Below, piece after piece: positions 34,857 through 44,217 of a stretch of 64,000 bases of DNA (positions within the stretch are counted from its first letter, which is position 1; the number at the start of each line of letters is the position of its first letter). The translations under genes and the position numbers were made by a program. The notes below the pieces were generated by a model. That model was not told the origin of the DNA. It worked only from the letters and a program-made list of their open reading frames with translations, and did not search any database. Location: the NCBI RefSeq assembly GCF_014212055.1, contig NZ_JACJVO010000009.1, positions 186,001 through 250,000 of the forward strand, read 5' to 3'. The stretch comes from Cohnella zeiphila (GTDB taxonomy: Bacteria > Bacillota > Bacilli > Paenibacillales > Paenibacillaceae).

Positions 34857-36323
34857 ATGGAACAGTCGAATCCGCTGTTCATCGGGATCGATATCGGAAC
34901 GCAGGGCGTGCGGGCCGTTGCGCTGCAGGCCCCCGGCAAGGTGGCGGCGGCCCGTTCGATTCCTTTTCCGCAGGTCCGAAGAGAGGAGCAGCCGCCCGGC
35001 GAATGGTGGACCAACCTGGCAGATTGCCTTCGGTCGGTAACTGGCGAGCTTCGGGACCTCGGCTGTCTGCACCGGGTCCGGGCCCTCTCGGTCACTTCGA
35101 CCTCGAGCACGATGATCCCGCTGGATCAAGACTATGAACCGCTTCACAACGCTCTCATGTACAGCGATCCCCGGTCCGGCGAGGAGGCCGCTCGCTGCGT
35201 TCTTGCGGCGCAGCGGGCGGGCATTCATGGGTACACCGGGTTCAACAGCTCCTCCGGCTTGCCGAAAATTTTATGGTATGCGCGGCATTATCCCCAAGAG
35301 GCGGAGCGAATCCGGCTGTGGGCGCACGCCGCCGACTATATCGTCGGAAAATTAAGCGGCGTCTGGGGCGTCACCGATGTGACGAACGCGATGAAGACGG
35401 GATACGACCTGTTCGCCGGACGCTGGCCCGATTATATTTCGTCGGAGCTGGGCGTTCCGCTTTCTTGGCTGCCCGAGGTCGTCGCCTCGGGAACCGCGCT
35501 CGGCAAGCTGACCGAGCGGGCTGCCGCCGAGACGGGGCTCCCCTCGGACGTTAGCGTCGCGGCCGGCATGACGGACGGCTGCGCCTCGCAGATCGCGTCG
35601 GGAGCCATTCGTCCGGGAGACTGGAGCACGACGATCGGAACGACGCTCGTCTTGAAGGGAGTCACCCGGTCCTTCGTGGACGATCCGGAGGGACGCGTCT
35701 ACAATCATCGGCATCCCGAAGGATTCTGGATGCCCGGAGGCGCCAGCAATACCGGCGCGGATTGGATTCCGGGCGGCATCGGCCCCGAGCGGCTGGAGCA
35801 ACTGAACCGCACGGCGGAGTCGCTGACCCCGACGCCGTGGATCGCGTATCCGCTTCAGCGGCAGGGCGAGCGGTTCCCGTTCGTCTCCGGAGAGGCCAGA
35901 GGGTTCGATGCGCCGGGCTTGACGCCCGAGCAGCAGTACGCCTCGAGAATGGAGGGGGTCGCTTATTTGGAGAAAATGTCTTACGACCTGCTGCAGCGGC
36001 TGTCCGGAGAGCGGATCTCCTCCATCCACACGGCAGGCGGCGCGAGCGGGAGCCGCGCCTGGCTGCAGATCCGGAGCAGCGTGCTGCAGATGCCGATCCG
36101 GAAGATGAAGCATGCGGAGGGAGCGGTCGGGGCCGCGATTCTGGCGGCCTCCAAGCATTCTTTTGCAGATCTTCGGGAAGCCGGCTCGAATCTGATCCGG
36201 CCGGACGAGGTGATCGAGCCGGGCGGCGCGTCGGATCGCGAACGGTATGCGGAGAACTACGAGCGCTTCGTGGAAACGCTCAGAGCCAAAGGCTACTTGA
36301 AGGAAAGGGGATGGATCTCGTGA
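34857..36323 (+). CDS. FGGY-family carbohydrate kinase
   Basis: 488 residues. N-terminal IGIDIGTQGVRAVALQ (phosphate-1 loop), SSSGLPKILWYARHYPQEAERI, and AGMTDGCASQIASGAIRPGDWSTTIGTT (C-terminal FGGY signature region). TAGGASGSRAWLQIRSSVLQMPI completes the ATP site. It phosphorylates a pentose, deoxyhexose or their keto forms in the cytoplasm. It lies in one operon with a phosphatase and a SorC regulator, and upstream of an arabinose/fucose isomerase-like gene, so a ketose kinase is plausible. The start at ATG 34857 follows GAGGAG. The stop overlaps the next gene's start (GTGA). Confidence 0.88.
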   Translation: MEQSNPLFIGIDIGTQGVRAVALQAPGKVAAARSIPFPQVRREEQPPGEWWTNLADCLRSVTGELRDLGCLHRVRALSVTSTSSTMIPLDQDYEPLHNALMYSDPRSGEEAARCVLAAQRAGIHGYTGFNSSSGLPKILWYARHYPQEAERIRLWAHAADYIVGKLSGVWGVTDVTNAMKTGYDLFAGRWPDYISSELGVPLSWLPEVVASGTALGKLTERAAAETGLPSDVSVAAGMTDGCASQIASGAIRPGDWSTTIGTTLVLKGVTRSFVDDPEGRVYNHRHPEGFWMPGGASNTGADWIPGGIGPERLEQLNRTAESLTPTPWIAYPLQRQGERFPFVSGEARGFDAPGLTPEQQYASRMEGVAYLEKMSYDLLQRLSGERISSIHTAGGASGSRAWLQIRSSVLQMPIRKMKHAEGAVGAAILAASKHSFADLREAGSNLIRPDEVIEPGGASDRERYAENYERFVETLRAKGYLKERGWIS

Positions 36324-36952
36324 CCGTATTTTATCTGATGCGACATGGAGAAACGTTCTGGAACGCCGACCGGAACCGGTACTGCGGCCGATCGGATATT
36401 CCGCTCTCGCCCAACGGAGAACGGCAAGCGCAGGAGGCGGCCCGGCGGCTTCAAAGCTCGGGCGTCGCTTTCTCCGCCGTGTATTCCTCGCCGCTTCGGC
36501 GGGCGCGGCAAACGGCCGGGCCGCTTGCCGCTTCGGAGCGGCTGCCGGTCCGGGAGGATCGCCGGCTGATCGAGATCGACTTCGGGGAGTGGGACGGCGT
36601 GACGGCCGCCGAAATCCGGGAGAAGCACGCTGCCGGCTGGCTGGCTTGGACGACCGATCCCGGCCGGACGGCAGCCGGGAGAACGGGCGAAACCGCTCTA
36701 TCGGTCTATGAGAGGGCGCTCGGCTTTTTCGAGGAAAAGTCGCGGCTTCATCCGGATGATACCGTCGCCGTCGTGGCCCATGATACCTGGATTCGGATCT
36801 TCGTCGCGGGCATGCTGGAGATGCCGTTCCGTTCTTACCGCAGGCTGAGGCAGCAGAATGCGGCCGTGACGGTCATCGAGACGTCGGAAGACGGGTACGT
36901 CTTGAAGCACTTGAACGATTCCTTGCACGGGTGGCGATCGGAGACTCCATGA
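36320..36952 (+). CDS. Histidine phosphatase (phosphoglycerate mutase-like)
   Basis: 210 residues. The catalytic RHGE motif is at residues 8-11 (LMRHGETFWNADRNRYCGRSDIPL), VYSSPLRRARQTA is the phosphate pocket, and VAVVAHDTWIRIF carries the second catalytic His. It probably dephosphorylates a sugar phosphate or metabolite linked to the adjacent kinase pathway. GTG 36320 overlaps the kinase stop and is well spaced from AGGAAAGGGG; ATG 36311 sits directly on that Shine-Dalgarno. The end overlaps the SorC start (ATGA). Confidence 0.85.
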   Translation: MTVFYLMRHGETFWNADRNRYCGRSDIPLSPNGERQAQEAARRLQSSGVAFSAVYSSPLRRARQTAGPLAASERLPVREDRRLIEIDFGEWDGVTAAEIREKHAAGWLAWTTDPGRTAAGRTGETALSVYERALGFFEEKSRLHPDDTVAVVAHDTWIRIFVAGMLEMPFRSYRRLRQQNAAVTVIETSEDGYVLKHLNDSLHGWRSETP

Positions 36953-37902
36953 CCATGAAGAACAACGAAAGCTTGTCCAAGCGAAGCTTCCTCGAACGGA
37001 TCGCGAGGATGTATTACGTGCTCAATCTGACGCAGCAGGAAATCTGCGAGCAATTGAATATCGGCCGGTCCTCCGTCGCGCGGTTTTTGCTCGAGGCGAG
37101 GGAGAGCGGCATCATCCAATTCCAGATCCGCTCGGATGTCGACAGCATGCGAAGCGCCGCGTTGGAGCGGCAAATCGCCAGCCGGTATCGCTTGAAGGAC
37201 TGCGTGGCGTGGAGATCCGACGAAGCGGCGAACTCCTTCGTATCGCTGACCGGCCAGTACTTGAATTCCGTTCTCCCGTCGCACGGTTCCGTCGGTCTCG
37301 GCTGGGGGAAGACGCTGCATGCGGTCGGCTCGCAGCTGCATCTGTGCGATCCTCGTCCCGGTCTGAAAATCGTGCAGATGTCGGGCGGCTCCGGCGCGAA
37401 GGAGGAGCTCGCGCCGGCTGCGTCCAACGTTCAATCGTGGGCGCAAGCGCTGCGCGGCAAGCCTTGCTTCCTTCCGGCTCCGGCGATCGCCGCCCATGCC
37501 GCCGCGAAAGACGCTTTCCTCCTGGACCCAAGCATCGCGGAGATGATGCGGGAAATCCGCCGCATCTCCGTCGCCGTCGTCGGGATCGGCCATACGGCGG
37601 CCGATTCGACGATCCTGTCGGCTCATCTGGCTCCGGAACTGGATGCCCGCCAGTTGTCGAAGTCCGGCGCCGGGGACGTCATCTTCCATTTCTTCAACGA
37701 ACGGGGCGAATTCTCCAATCCGGCGCTCAGCCGGCGGGTCGTCGGCGCTTCGATTGAAGATTACATGCGGATCGACTTGCGCATCGGCATCGCGCACGGA
37801 GAGGACAAGATCCGCGCGATTCTGGGCGCCCTGCGCGGAGGGCTGGTGCACGTATTGATCACGACGGAACAGACGGCGCAGCGGTTGACGCAGCAAGAGT
37901 GA
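36949..37902 (+). CDS. SorC-family sugar-sensing transcriptional regulator
   Basis: 317 residues. N-terminal helix-turn-helix (YYVLNLTQQEICEQLNIGRSSVARFLLEARESGII) and a C-terminal sugar-phosphate-binding domain with VGLGWGKTL, AVVGIGHTAADSTI and GAGDVIFHFF, as in SorC/DeoR(Bsu)/CggR. It shares an operon with the FGGY kinase and phosphatase by translational coupling (ATGA). The inverted repeat at 34808-34821 is its probable operator, with a phosphosugar as inducer. ATG 36949 is favoured over GTG 36931. Confidence 0.92.
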   Translation: MTMKNNESLSKRSFLERIARMYYVLNLTQQEICEQLNIGRSSVARFLLEARESGIIQFQIRSDVDSMRSAALERQIASRYRLKDCVAWRSDEAANSFVSLTGQYLNSVLPSHGSVGLGWGKTLHAVGSQLHLCDPRPGLKIVQMSGGSGAKEELAPAASNVQSWAQALRGKPCFLPAPAIAAHAAAKDAFLLDPSIAEMMREIRRISVAVVGIGHTAADSTILSAHLAPELDARQLSKSGAGDVIFHFFNERGEFSNPALSRRVVGASIEDYMRIDLRIGIAHGEDKIRAILGALRGGLVHVLITTEQTAQRLTQQE

Positions 37903-37950
37903 GCCAAACGGAGATAGGCCAATCGATTCGGAGATCAAGGAGCGTGCAGG

Positions 37951-39633
37951 ATGTACAGTCTGCTGATCGTTGACGACGAACCGAGGATCGTCAACGGACT
38001 CTACGAACAATTTTCGGATTGGAAGCAGGAAGAGCTGAGCGTTTACCGCGCCTGCTCTTCGGTGGAAGCGATGCGGATCTTGAACGCAACCAAGATCGAC
38101 ATCGTGCTCAGCGACATCCATATGCCGGGAATGAACGGCATCGAGCTGCAGAAGCGAATTGTTCGCATCTGGCCGCGGTGCAAGGTCATCTTCCTGTCCG
38201 GGTTCGGCGATTTCGATTACGTCCAGTCCGCCATGCGCGAGGGAGGGCTGGATTACATTCTCAAAGTGGAGGGCGACGAGCCGATCTTCGCCGCCGTCGG
38301 CAAGGCGATCGGACGCTTGAAGGAGGAGAGGATGTCCGAGCAGCTTCTCCAGAGAGCGAAGCAGCAGCACGAGGCGGCGAGACCGATGCTGCAGAAGGAC
38401 TTCCTGACCTGCCTGCTGCAGGGAGACCTCTCGGGCAGCTCCGTCCGGCAGGACCGGCTGGACGAGCTGCAAATTCCGCTTGCGGCGCGGCAGGATCTGC
38501 TGCTGGCGATCTGCCGGGTCGATCGCTGGCCCGACGACATGCGTCCGACGGACCGTTCGCTTCTGATGTACGCCATCGGCAATATCGTCGGCGAATACTT
38601 CAGCCAAGTGACGGCCGTCTCGTTCCCGATCGCCGCCTCCCATCTGGCGATTCTGATTCAGCCTGCCGGAAGCGATAACGGCGGAAGGGCCGGCGCCGAC
38701 TGGGAGACCTGCGCGGCTCTCGTTCACGGGACGTCGTCCGATATCCAGGATGCGTGCAGAACGATGCTGAAGCTCCCGGTGTCGATCGCCCTTAGCGGCA
38801 TGCCGTGCGCTTGGTCGTCCGCGGCGGTTCAGTATTTGCGACTGGAGCAGCTCTTCCAGAACGGATTCGGCCACGGTCACGAGATGCTGCTGTCCGACAG
38901 GAAGCCGCAGGAGACGGCCGGCGCTCCGACCCTGCCGCCGAACTTGACCAAACAGGAATTGGCGCTTCGCCTGAAGGCGGTCAACCAGCTCGAGCCGCTC
39001 CTGACGGGCGGCCGGCGCAAGGAATTTTTCGAGCTGTTCGGCGAGATCGAGACGACGGCGCGCATGCTTCAGGGCGAGCCTTCGATGCGCCTTTTTCTGG
39101 TCCAAATCGAGTACGCTCTCGCTTCGCTGTTCTTGTCCTATTTGAATCAATGGGGGCTGCTGGAGACCTTCTCTTCTTCCGTCGACCTGGGACCGCTGCT
39201 GCACAAAGGCGAATTCCCCGCCTCGCAGGAGGCGCTTGCCTATTACCGCAAGCTGTCCGAGCTTCTGTTCGTCCATCGGACGGACGAGCAGATCGACCGG
39301 ACGCAGAAGATGCTGGCCGCCTTGAATCAATATATCGAGCAGCATCTCGCGGAGGACCTCTCGCTGGAGAAGCTCGCCGACCACGTCTATCTGCATCCGA
39401 CCTACTTATCCCGCCTCTACAAGCAGATTTCGGGCATCCGGCTCTCCGACTACATCAAAGAAGCGCGTCTCAAGAAAGCGGCGGAATTGCTGGCGAATCC
39501 GAACCTGAAAATCCAGGAAGTCGCGACGAGCGTCGGCTTCGAATCGGCGCATTATTTCGCCAAAGTGTTCAAGAAAGAAAAGCATATGACGCCGCAAGAG
39601 TTCAAAGACCGCTGTCTAAGCGGAAAAGGCTGA
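37951..39633 (+). CDS. YesN-type response regulator
   Basis: 560 residues. N-terminal receiver domain with acidic pocket DDE (8-10) and phosphoacceptor Asp55 in IVLSDIHMPG. A long middle domain is followed by a C-terminal AraC helix-turn-helix (LSLEKLADHVYLHPTYLSRLYKQISGIRLSDYIKE...ATSVGFESAHYFAKVFKKEKHMTPQEFK). It is the partner of the kinase 9 bases downstream. It probably activates the binding-protein/permease operon starting at 41554 when an extracellular sugar is sensed. Confidence 0.93.
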   Translation: MYSLLIVDDEPRIVNGLYEQFSDWKQEELSVYRACSSVEAMRILNATKIDIVLSDIHMPGMNGIELQKRIVRIWPRCKVIFLSGFGDFDYVQSAMREGGLDYILKVEGDEPIFAAVGKAIGRLKEERMSEQLLQRAKQQHEAARPMLQKDFLTCLLQGDLSGSSVRQDRLDELQIPLAARQDLLLAICRVDRWPDDMRPTDRSLLMYAIGNIVGEYFSQVTAVSFPIAASHLAILIQPAGSDNGGRAGADWETCAALVHGTSSDIQDACRTMLKLPVSIALSGMPCAWSSAAVQYLRLEQLFQNGFGHGHEMLLSDRKPQETAGAPTLPPNLTKQELALRLKAVNQLEPLLTGGRRKEFFELFGEIETTARMLQGEPSMRLFLVQIEYALASLFLSYLNQWGLLETFSSSVDLGPLLHKGEFPASQEALAYYRKLSELLFVHRTDEQIDRTQKMLAALNQYIEQHLAEDLSLEKLADHVYLHPTYLSRLYKQISGIRLSDYIKEARLKKAAELLANPNLKIQEVATSVGFESAHYFAKVFKKEKHMTPQEFKDRCLSGKG

Positions 39634-39642
39634 GGGGATCTT

Positions 39643-41403
39643 ATGCGCTGGTTGTCCAAGCTGTCCCGCATCTATCCGAAGCTTCTTCTCTCCTTTCTCA
39701 TCGTGATCGCTCCGATCTGCTATCTGAGCTTGAAAATGAACGAATACGGCGAAAAAAACGTTCGGGAGAAAACCGAAGATTCCATTTCCTCCCGCGTCGA
39801 CTTCTACATCCGCATGCTGGAGAACGACTTCTCCCGGTACATCGCCATGCAGGAGGAATACGTCAACGACCGCACGCTGCGCAAGCTGATATTCAACGAT
39901 CCGATCTTGAGCGATATCGAGCGCTACGACGCGATCGGCGAGATTCACGATCAGCTGAGCCGGATGGTCCATACGAGTCCCTACGTCCGCGGAGCGGGCG
40001 TCTATTTGCCTGCCTCGAAAAAGTGGATCTCCGATTCGGAGTCGGCCATCTACGCCGATATCCCGATCGGGCAGTATGACGCGTTGAAGTCGCTGACCGA
40101 TCGCTTCGAGAACCCGTTCGTCTACTGGCAGAACCGCTTGTTCCTCAGCTTCGTGTACAGCCGAATGGTGCTGGACGACGATCGGGAGCCGATCTTCGTG
40201 GTCGGCGTGGAGCTCGACTTGCCGCAATTGAAGCGGGTGCTCGACAGCTTCGCGATCGGCGGCAGCGGAGGATCGATGCTCGTCGATCCGTACGGCAGCT
40301 GGGCGATCCCGGGCGATACGAGCACGGTCTCCTGGTCCGAGATCAAAGAAGCGATCGGCGGCATCCCCCCGGATACCGACTCGTTCATGAAAGAGGTCCG
40401 GATCGGAGGAGAGAAAATCTGGATTTCGGCGCAGAAGTCGAAATCGCTCGGCATCACGCTGTTATCGTACATGCCCGAATCGGAGATCATCGGCTCCTTA
40501 TCGCTTTACCGCATCTGGTACTGGGCGCTGTCCGGACTCTCGCTGCTGCTGATCGCGTTATTCGCCTATTGGATTTACCTGCAGATTCACAAGCCGATGC
40601 GGGGGCTGATGAGGGCTTTCCACAAGGTGGAGCACGGCAATTGGAAGGTCGCGCTCGCGCATAAACGCCAGGATGAATTCGGCTACTTGTTCATTCAGTT
40701 CAATTCCATGGTCGCCAAGATCAACGAATTGATTCAGGAAGTCTACGAGCAGAAATACCGGGCCAACCTCTCCGAATTGAGGCAGCTGCAATCGCAGATC
40801 AACCCGCATTTCCTGTATAACAGCTTTTTTATTCTGTACCGGATGGCCAAAGACGAAGAGAACGAGAGCATCGCCAGGTTCACGTCGTACCTCGGGCGCT
40901 ATTTTCAATTCATTACCCGGAACCATAAGCGCACCGTCCGCCTGGCGGAGGAGGTGGATTTCTCGCAAGCGTACGTCGAGATTCAATCGTTCCGGTTCGA
41001 GGAACGGATCGCGGTCCGCTTCGGGGAACTGCCCGCCGCTTATGCGGACCTGGAAGTGCCGAAGCTGGTTCTGCAGCCGCTGATCGAGAATGCCTACCAG
41101 CACGGGTTGCGCGACACGCTCGACGGCGGTCTGCTGGAGGTCCGCTTCGAACGCCGCGACGACGCGCTCGTCATCGTCGTGGAGGACAACGGGGCGCAGA
41201 TCACCGCGGACAAGCACGAGGAGCTGAACCGAATGCTGCAGGTGACCGGCTGGGTCGATATCGAGACGACCGGTCTGGTCAACGTTCACCGCAGAATGAG
41301 GCTGGAATTCGGGGACCGAAGCGGCGTCTCGTTCCTCCGCAGACCCGGGGGAGGGAATCAGGTCCTGCTTCAGATCCCGATCGACGCGAATGCCGCGATA
41401 TAA
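39643..41403 (+). CDS. YesM-type sensor histidine kinase
   Basis: 586 residues. TM1 at about 10-30 (YPKLLLSFLIVIAPICYLSL), an extracellular sensor of about 250 residues, TM2 at about 285-310 (IWYWALSGLSLLLIALFAYWIYL), and HAMP (HKPMRGLMRAFHKVEHGNWKVA). The His_kinase domain has QSQINPHFLYNSFF (phospho-His) and the ATPase has VVEDNGAQITADK. Members of this class sense sugars directly or through a binding protein. It is co-transcribed with the YesN gene upstream and sits 150 bases before a sugar-binding lipoprotein gene. Confidence 0.93.
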   Translation: MRWLSKLSRIYPKLLLSFLIVIAPICYLSLKMNEYGEKNVREKTEDSISSRVDFYIRMLENDFSRYIAMQEEYVNDRTLRKLIFNDPILSDIERYDAIGEIHDQLSRMVHTSPYVRGAGVYLPASKKWISDSESAIYADIPIGQYDALKSLTDRFENPFVYWQNRLFLSFVYSRMVLDDDREPIFVVGVELDLPQLKRVLDSFAIGGSGGSMLVDPYGSWAIPGDTSTVSWSEIKEAIGGIPPDTDSFMKEVRIGGEKIWISAQKSKSLGITLLSYMPESEIIGSLSLYRIWYWALSGLSLLLIALFAYWIYLQIHKPMRGLMRAFHKVEHGNWKVALAHKRQDEFGYLFIQFNSMVAKINELIQEVYEQKYRANLSELRQLQSQINPHFLYNSFFILYRMAKDEENESIARFTSYLGRYFQFITRNHKRTVRLAEEVDFSQAYVEIQSFRFEERIAVRFGELPAAYADLEVPKLVLQPLIENAYQHGLRDTLDGGLLEVRFERRDDALVIVVEDNGAQITADKHEELNRMLQVTGWVDIETTGLVNVHRRMRLEFGDRSGVSFLRRPGGGNQVLLQIPIDANAAI

Positions 41404-41517
41404 CATGTATCGAAGGAATCCCCCTCTTCGCGAACGCAACAAGTTGACAGATTACCTCCGATCTCAAGATCTTCCCCTAGCTGTACCCCTGGCGGTCGGC
41501 TACGCTTATATCAAGCC

Positions 41518-41531
41518 CTAAAACGCTTTCA
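41518..41531 (+). promoter_or_regulatory. Candidate CcpA cre box
   Basis: CTAAAACGCTTTCA matches 12 of 14 positions of the cre consensus and lies 22 bases before the binding-protein start. I could not define a convincing -35/-10 pair upstream of it. Confidence 0.5.
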
Positions 41532-41553
41532 AATTGTGGAGAGGATGATTCAC

Positions 41554-43242
41554 TTGAAACGTCGGAAAATGAGAGCTTTACTGTTGGCATCTTCGTCCGT
41601 CATGCTGGCCCTGACCGCGGCCTGCTCGGGTAATTCCGAAGAAGGCGGCGCGTCCGGAAGCGCATCCTCCGGTGCGTCTGCCGGCGCATCCGCCGGTGCG
41701 TCCAATGCTGCGCAGGCGTCGGATAACGGCGATCCGATGGGGAAGTACGATCCAGCGATCACGGTTACGATGGTGCGGGACATGCCGGACAATTTGACCT
41801 TTCCCGACGGCGATTCGATGGACAACAATATCTATACGCGTTCTTACCGGGATGAACTGGGGATTAACCTCAAATACGACTGGATCACGGATTCGACGCA
41901 ATACAACGAGAAGCTGAATATCGCCATCACCTCGGGCGAGCTTCCGGACATTTACAGCGTTTCTCCCGTTCAGTTGAAGGAGCTGGCGGAAGCCGGCCAA
42001 GTGGCGGATTTGACGGAGGTTTACGACAAATACGCGACGCCTCTATCCAAGCAGAAATTCAATGAAGACGAAGGCATCGGCTTGAAATCCGCCACCTTCG
42101 ACGGCAAATTGATGGCCTTGCCTTACGTTACGGCGGCGATCGACGGGGCGACGATGCTGTGGGTCCGCAAAGACTGGCTTGACAAGCTGGGGCTGCAAGA
42201 GCCGAAAACGATCGACGACGTCGTCGAAATCGCGAGAGCGTTCACGACGAAGGACCCGGACGGCAACGGCAAGAACGATACGATCGGGCTGGCGACCGGC
42301 CAGAAAATATTCGGCGGCGCAGGCGGCTTGCTCGCCTTTTTCAACGGGTACCATACTTACCCGAATGCCTGGGTCCCGGACGAGAGCGGCCAACTGGTCA
42401 ACGGCCTGATCCAGCCGGCAACGAAGCAGGCGCTGGCCAAGCTGCAGGAGATGTACAAAGAAGGGCTGATCGACAAGGAGTTCACGACCAAAACCGGAGT
42501 CGGCCCGGACGTCATCGCAGGCAAAGTCGGCATGTTCTACGGGACGATGTCGAACCCGCTCAACCCGCTCATCCAGAGCAAGGAGAAAGACCCGAAAGCC
42601 GATTGGCAATATTACCCGATCGCGTCGAACGACGACCAGCCGGCCAAGCCGCAAATCTCCTACACGCCGCCGACCTATTATGTCGTCAATAAGAACGCGC
42701 AGCACCCGGAAGCGCTTATGAAGCTGATGAATTACTTCATTGAGAAAGCTTTCGGCGAAACCGCCGATTACACCTACATGTACCAAGGCTCGAACCGCAC
42801 GCACCAATATGCCCCCGTCCGAAACTTCGGGGTCACGAAGAATGTGGACAACTGGAAGCTCATCAAAGAAGCGACGGCATCCGGAGACGCCGGCAAGCTG
42901 AATCCGGAACAGAAAGGGTATTATGACGATATTCAAAAATTCAAGGGCGGAGACCCGACGAAGTGGGACATTGCGGATATCTTCGGAACGGACGGATCCT
43001 TGTCTCTCGTAGACAAGTACGTGTCGAGCGACCAACTGCTCGTAGACGGCTTCTACGGATTGCCGACGGGCAGTATGGTGGAGAAGAGCGGACCGCTGGG
43101 AGACTTGGCGCTCGAGACGTTCACCAAGATCATTCTCGGCGCTCCGGTCGACAACTTCGACAAATTCGTGGCGGACTGGAAAAAGCTCGGCGGAGACGAC
43201 ATCACCAAAGACGTCAACGAATGGGCCGCAACGCAGAAATAA
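41554..43242 (+). CDS. Extracellular sugar-binding lipoprotein
   Basis: 562 residues. Signal MKRRKMRALLLASSSVMLAL with lipobox TAAC, then a low-complexity Gly/Ala/Ser linker rich in SAGASAG. The body has IAITSGELPDIYSV, the Ca-type loop DPDGNGKND near residue 235, and WVRKDWLDKLGL. GGAGAGG at 41538-41544 is spaced correctly for TTG 41554 and too close to ATG 41545. It follows YesN/YesM and precedes two permeases. It aligns along its length with the binding protein at 57801, which sits next to the other YesM/YesN pair. Confidence 0.92.
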   Translation: MKRRKMRALLLASSSVMLALTAACSGNSEEGGASGSASSGASAGASAGASNAAQASDNGDPMGKYDPAITVTMVRDMPDNLTFPDGDSMDNNIYTRSYRDELGINLKYDWITDSTQYNEKLNIAITSGELPDIYSVSPVQLKELAEAGQVADLTEVYDKYATPLSKQKFNEDEGIGLKSATFDGKLMALPYVTAAIDGATMLWVRKDWLDKLGLQEPKTIDDVVEIARAFTTKDPDGNGKNDTIGLATGQKIFGGAGGLLAFFNGYHTYPNAWVPDESGQLVNGLIQPATKQALAKLQEMYKEGLIDKEFTTKTGVGPDVIAGKVGMFYGTMSNPLNPLIQSKEKDPKADWQYYPIASNDDQPAKPQISYTPPTYYVVNKNAQHPEALMKLMNYFIEKAFGETADYTYMYQGSNRTHQYAPVRNFGVTKNVDNWKLIKEATASGDAGKLNPEQKGYYDDIQKFKGGDPTKWDIADIFGTDGSLSLVDKYVSSDQLLVDGFYGLPTGSMVEKSGPLGDLALETFTKIILGAPVDNFDKFVADWKKLGGDDITKDVNEWAATQK

Positions 43243-43263
43243 GACCGAATGGAGCGATGAAGC

Positions 43264-44202
43264 ATGAGCCCGACCTCCCATGCGAGCCGAACCCGGCGGC
43301 CCTCTTCGTCCAAGTCCTTATATGCGCAATGGCCCCTATACGCGATGATCGTTCCCGGGGCCATCCTCCTCATCGTCTATCATTACCTGCCGATGCTCGG
43401 TTTTTCGATGGCCTTTCAAAATTTCAAGCCGACCTCGGGCTTTCTCGATTCGAAATGGGTGGGGCTCGACAACTTTATCTACATCATGAAGCTTCCGAAC
43501 ATCTACCAGGTCATCTGGAACACCTTTTACATTTCCATCATGAAGGTGGTGGCGGGGCAGGTATTCCCGATCCTCGTCGCGCTGCTGCTCAATGAAATCC
43601 GAATCGGCTTCGTCAAACGGGGCGTCCAGACGCTCATTTATTTGCCGCACTTTTTATCCTGGATCATTCTGGGGGGCATCCTGATCGAAATCTTGTCCCC
43701 CTCCACCGGGATCGTCAATCAAGTGATTCAAGCGTTCGGCCATCAACCGGTTTTCTTTCTGGGGAACGCGAACATTTTCCCTTATGTCCTTGTCGTATCC
43801 GACCTCTGGAAAGAGTTCGGCTTCAGCACGATCGTCTATCTGGCGGCGCTTACGAGCATCAATCCGCAATTGTACGAGGCGGCGGTGGTGGACGGCGCGA
43901 CCCGGCTGCGCCAGACGTGGCACATCACGCTGCCCGGCATGACGCCGGTCGTCGTGCTCGTGGCAACGCTGAGCCTGGGGAATATCCTGAGCGCGGGCTT
44001 CGATCAGGTGTTCAACTTGTACAATTCGTCCGTCTACGAGACCGGGGATATTATCGATACGCTCGTTTACCGGATGGGGATCGTGCAAGTCAAGTATTCG
44101 CTGGCCACGGCCATCGGGCTGTTCAAATCGGTGATCGGCTTCCTCCTCATCGCCGTCTCTTATACTTTGGCCTATCGATTGGCCAACTACAGAATTTTCT
44201 AG
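43264..44202 (+). CDS. ABC transporter permease, LplB type
   Basis: 312 residues, six predicted membrane segments. YAMIVPGAILLIVYHYLPMLGFSMAF opens the core. The EAA loop is LYEAAVVDGATRLRQTWHITLPGMTPVVV. ATG 43264 lies 21 bases after the binding-protein stop. It partners the permease at 44218 and needs an external ATPase. Confidence 0.93.
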   Translation: MSPTSHASRTRRPSSSKSLYAQWPLYAMIVPGAILLIVYHYLPMLGFSMAFQNFKPTSGFLDSKWVGLDNFIYIMKLPNIYQVIWNTFYISIMKVVAGQVFPILVALLLNEIRIGFVKRGVQTLIYLPHFLSWIILGGILIEILSPSTGIVNQVIQAFGHQPVFFLGNANIFPYVLVVSDLWKEFGFSTIVYLAALTSINPQLYEAAVVDGATRLRQTWHITLPGMTPVVVLVATLSLGNILSAGFDQVFNLYNSSVYETGDIIDTLVYRMGIVQVKYSLATAIGLFKSVIGFLLIAVSYTLAYRLANYRIF

Positions 44203-44217
44203 GAGGGAGGAATCCAA

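Noticed and set aside
36835..39396. 853-codon open frame on the minus strand
   Set aside because: It lies opposite the SorC and YesN genes, which have clear motifs and ribosome binding sites. Its Arg/Leu/Gln-rich sequence is a product of high GC at third positions.
41444..41472. TTGACA upstream of the 41554 binding-protein gene as a promoter
   Set aside because: No acceptable -10 hexamer 16-18 bases downstream.
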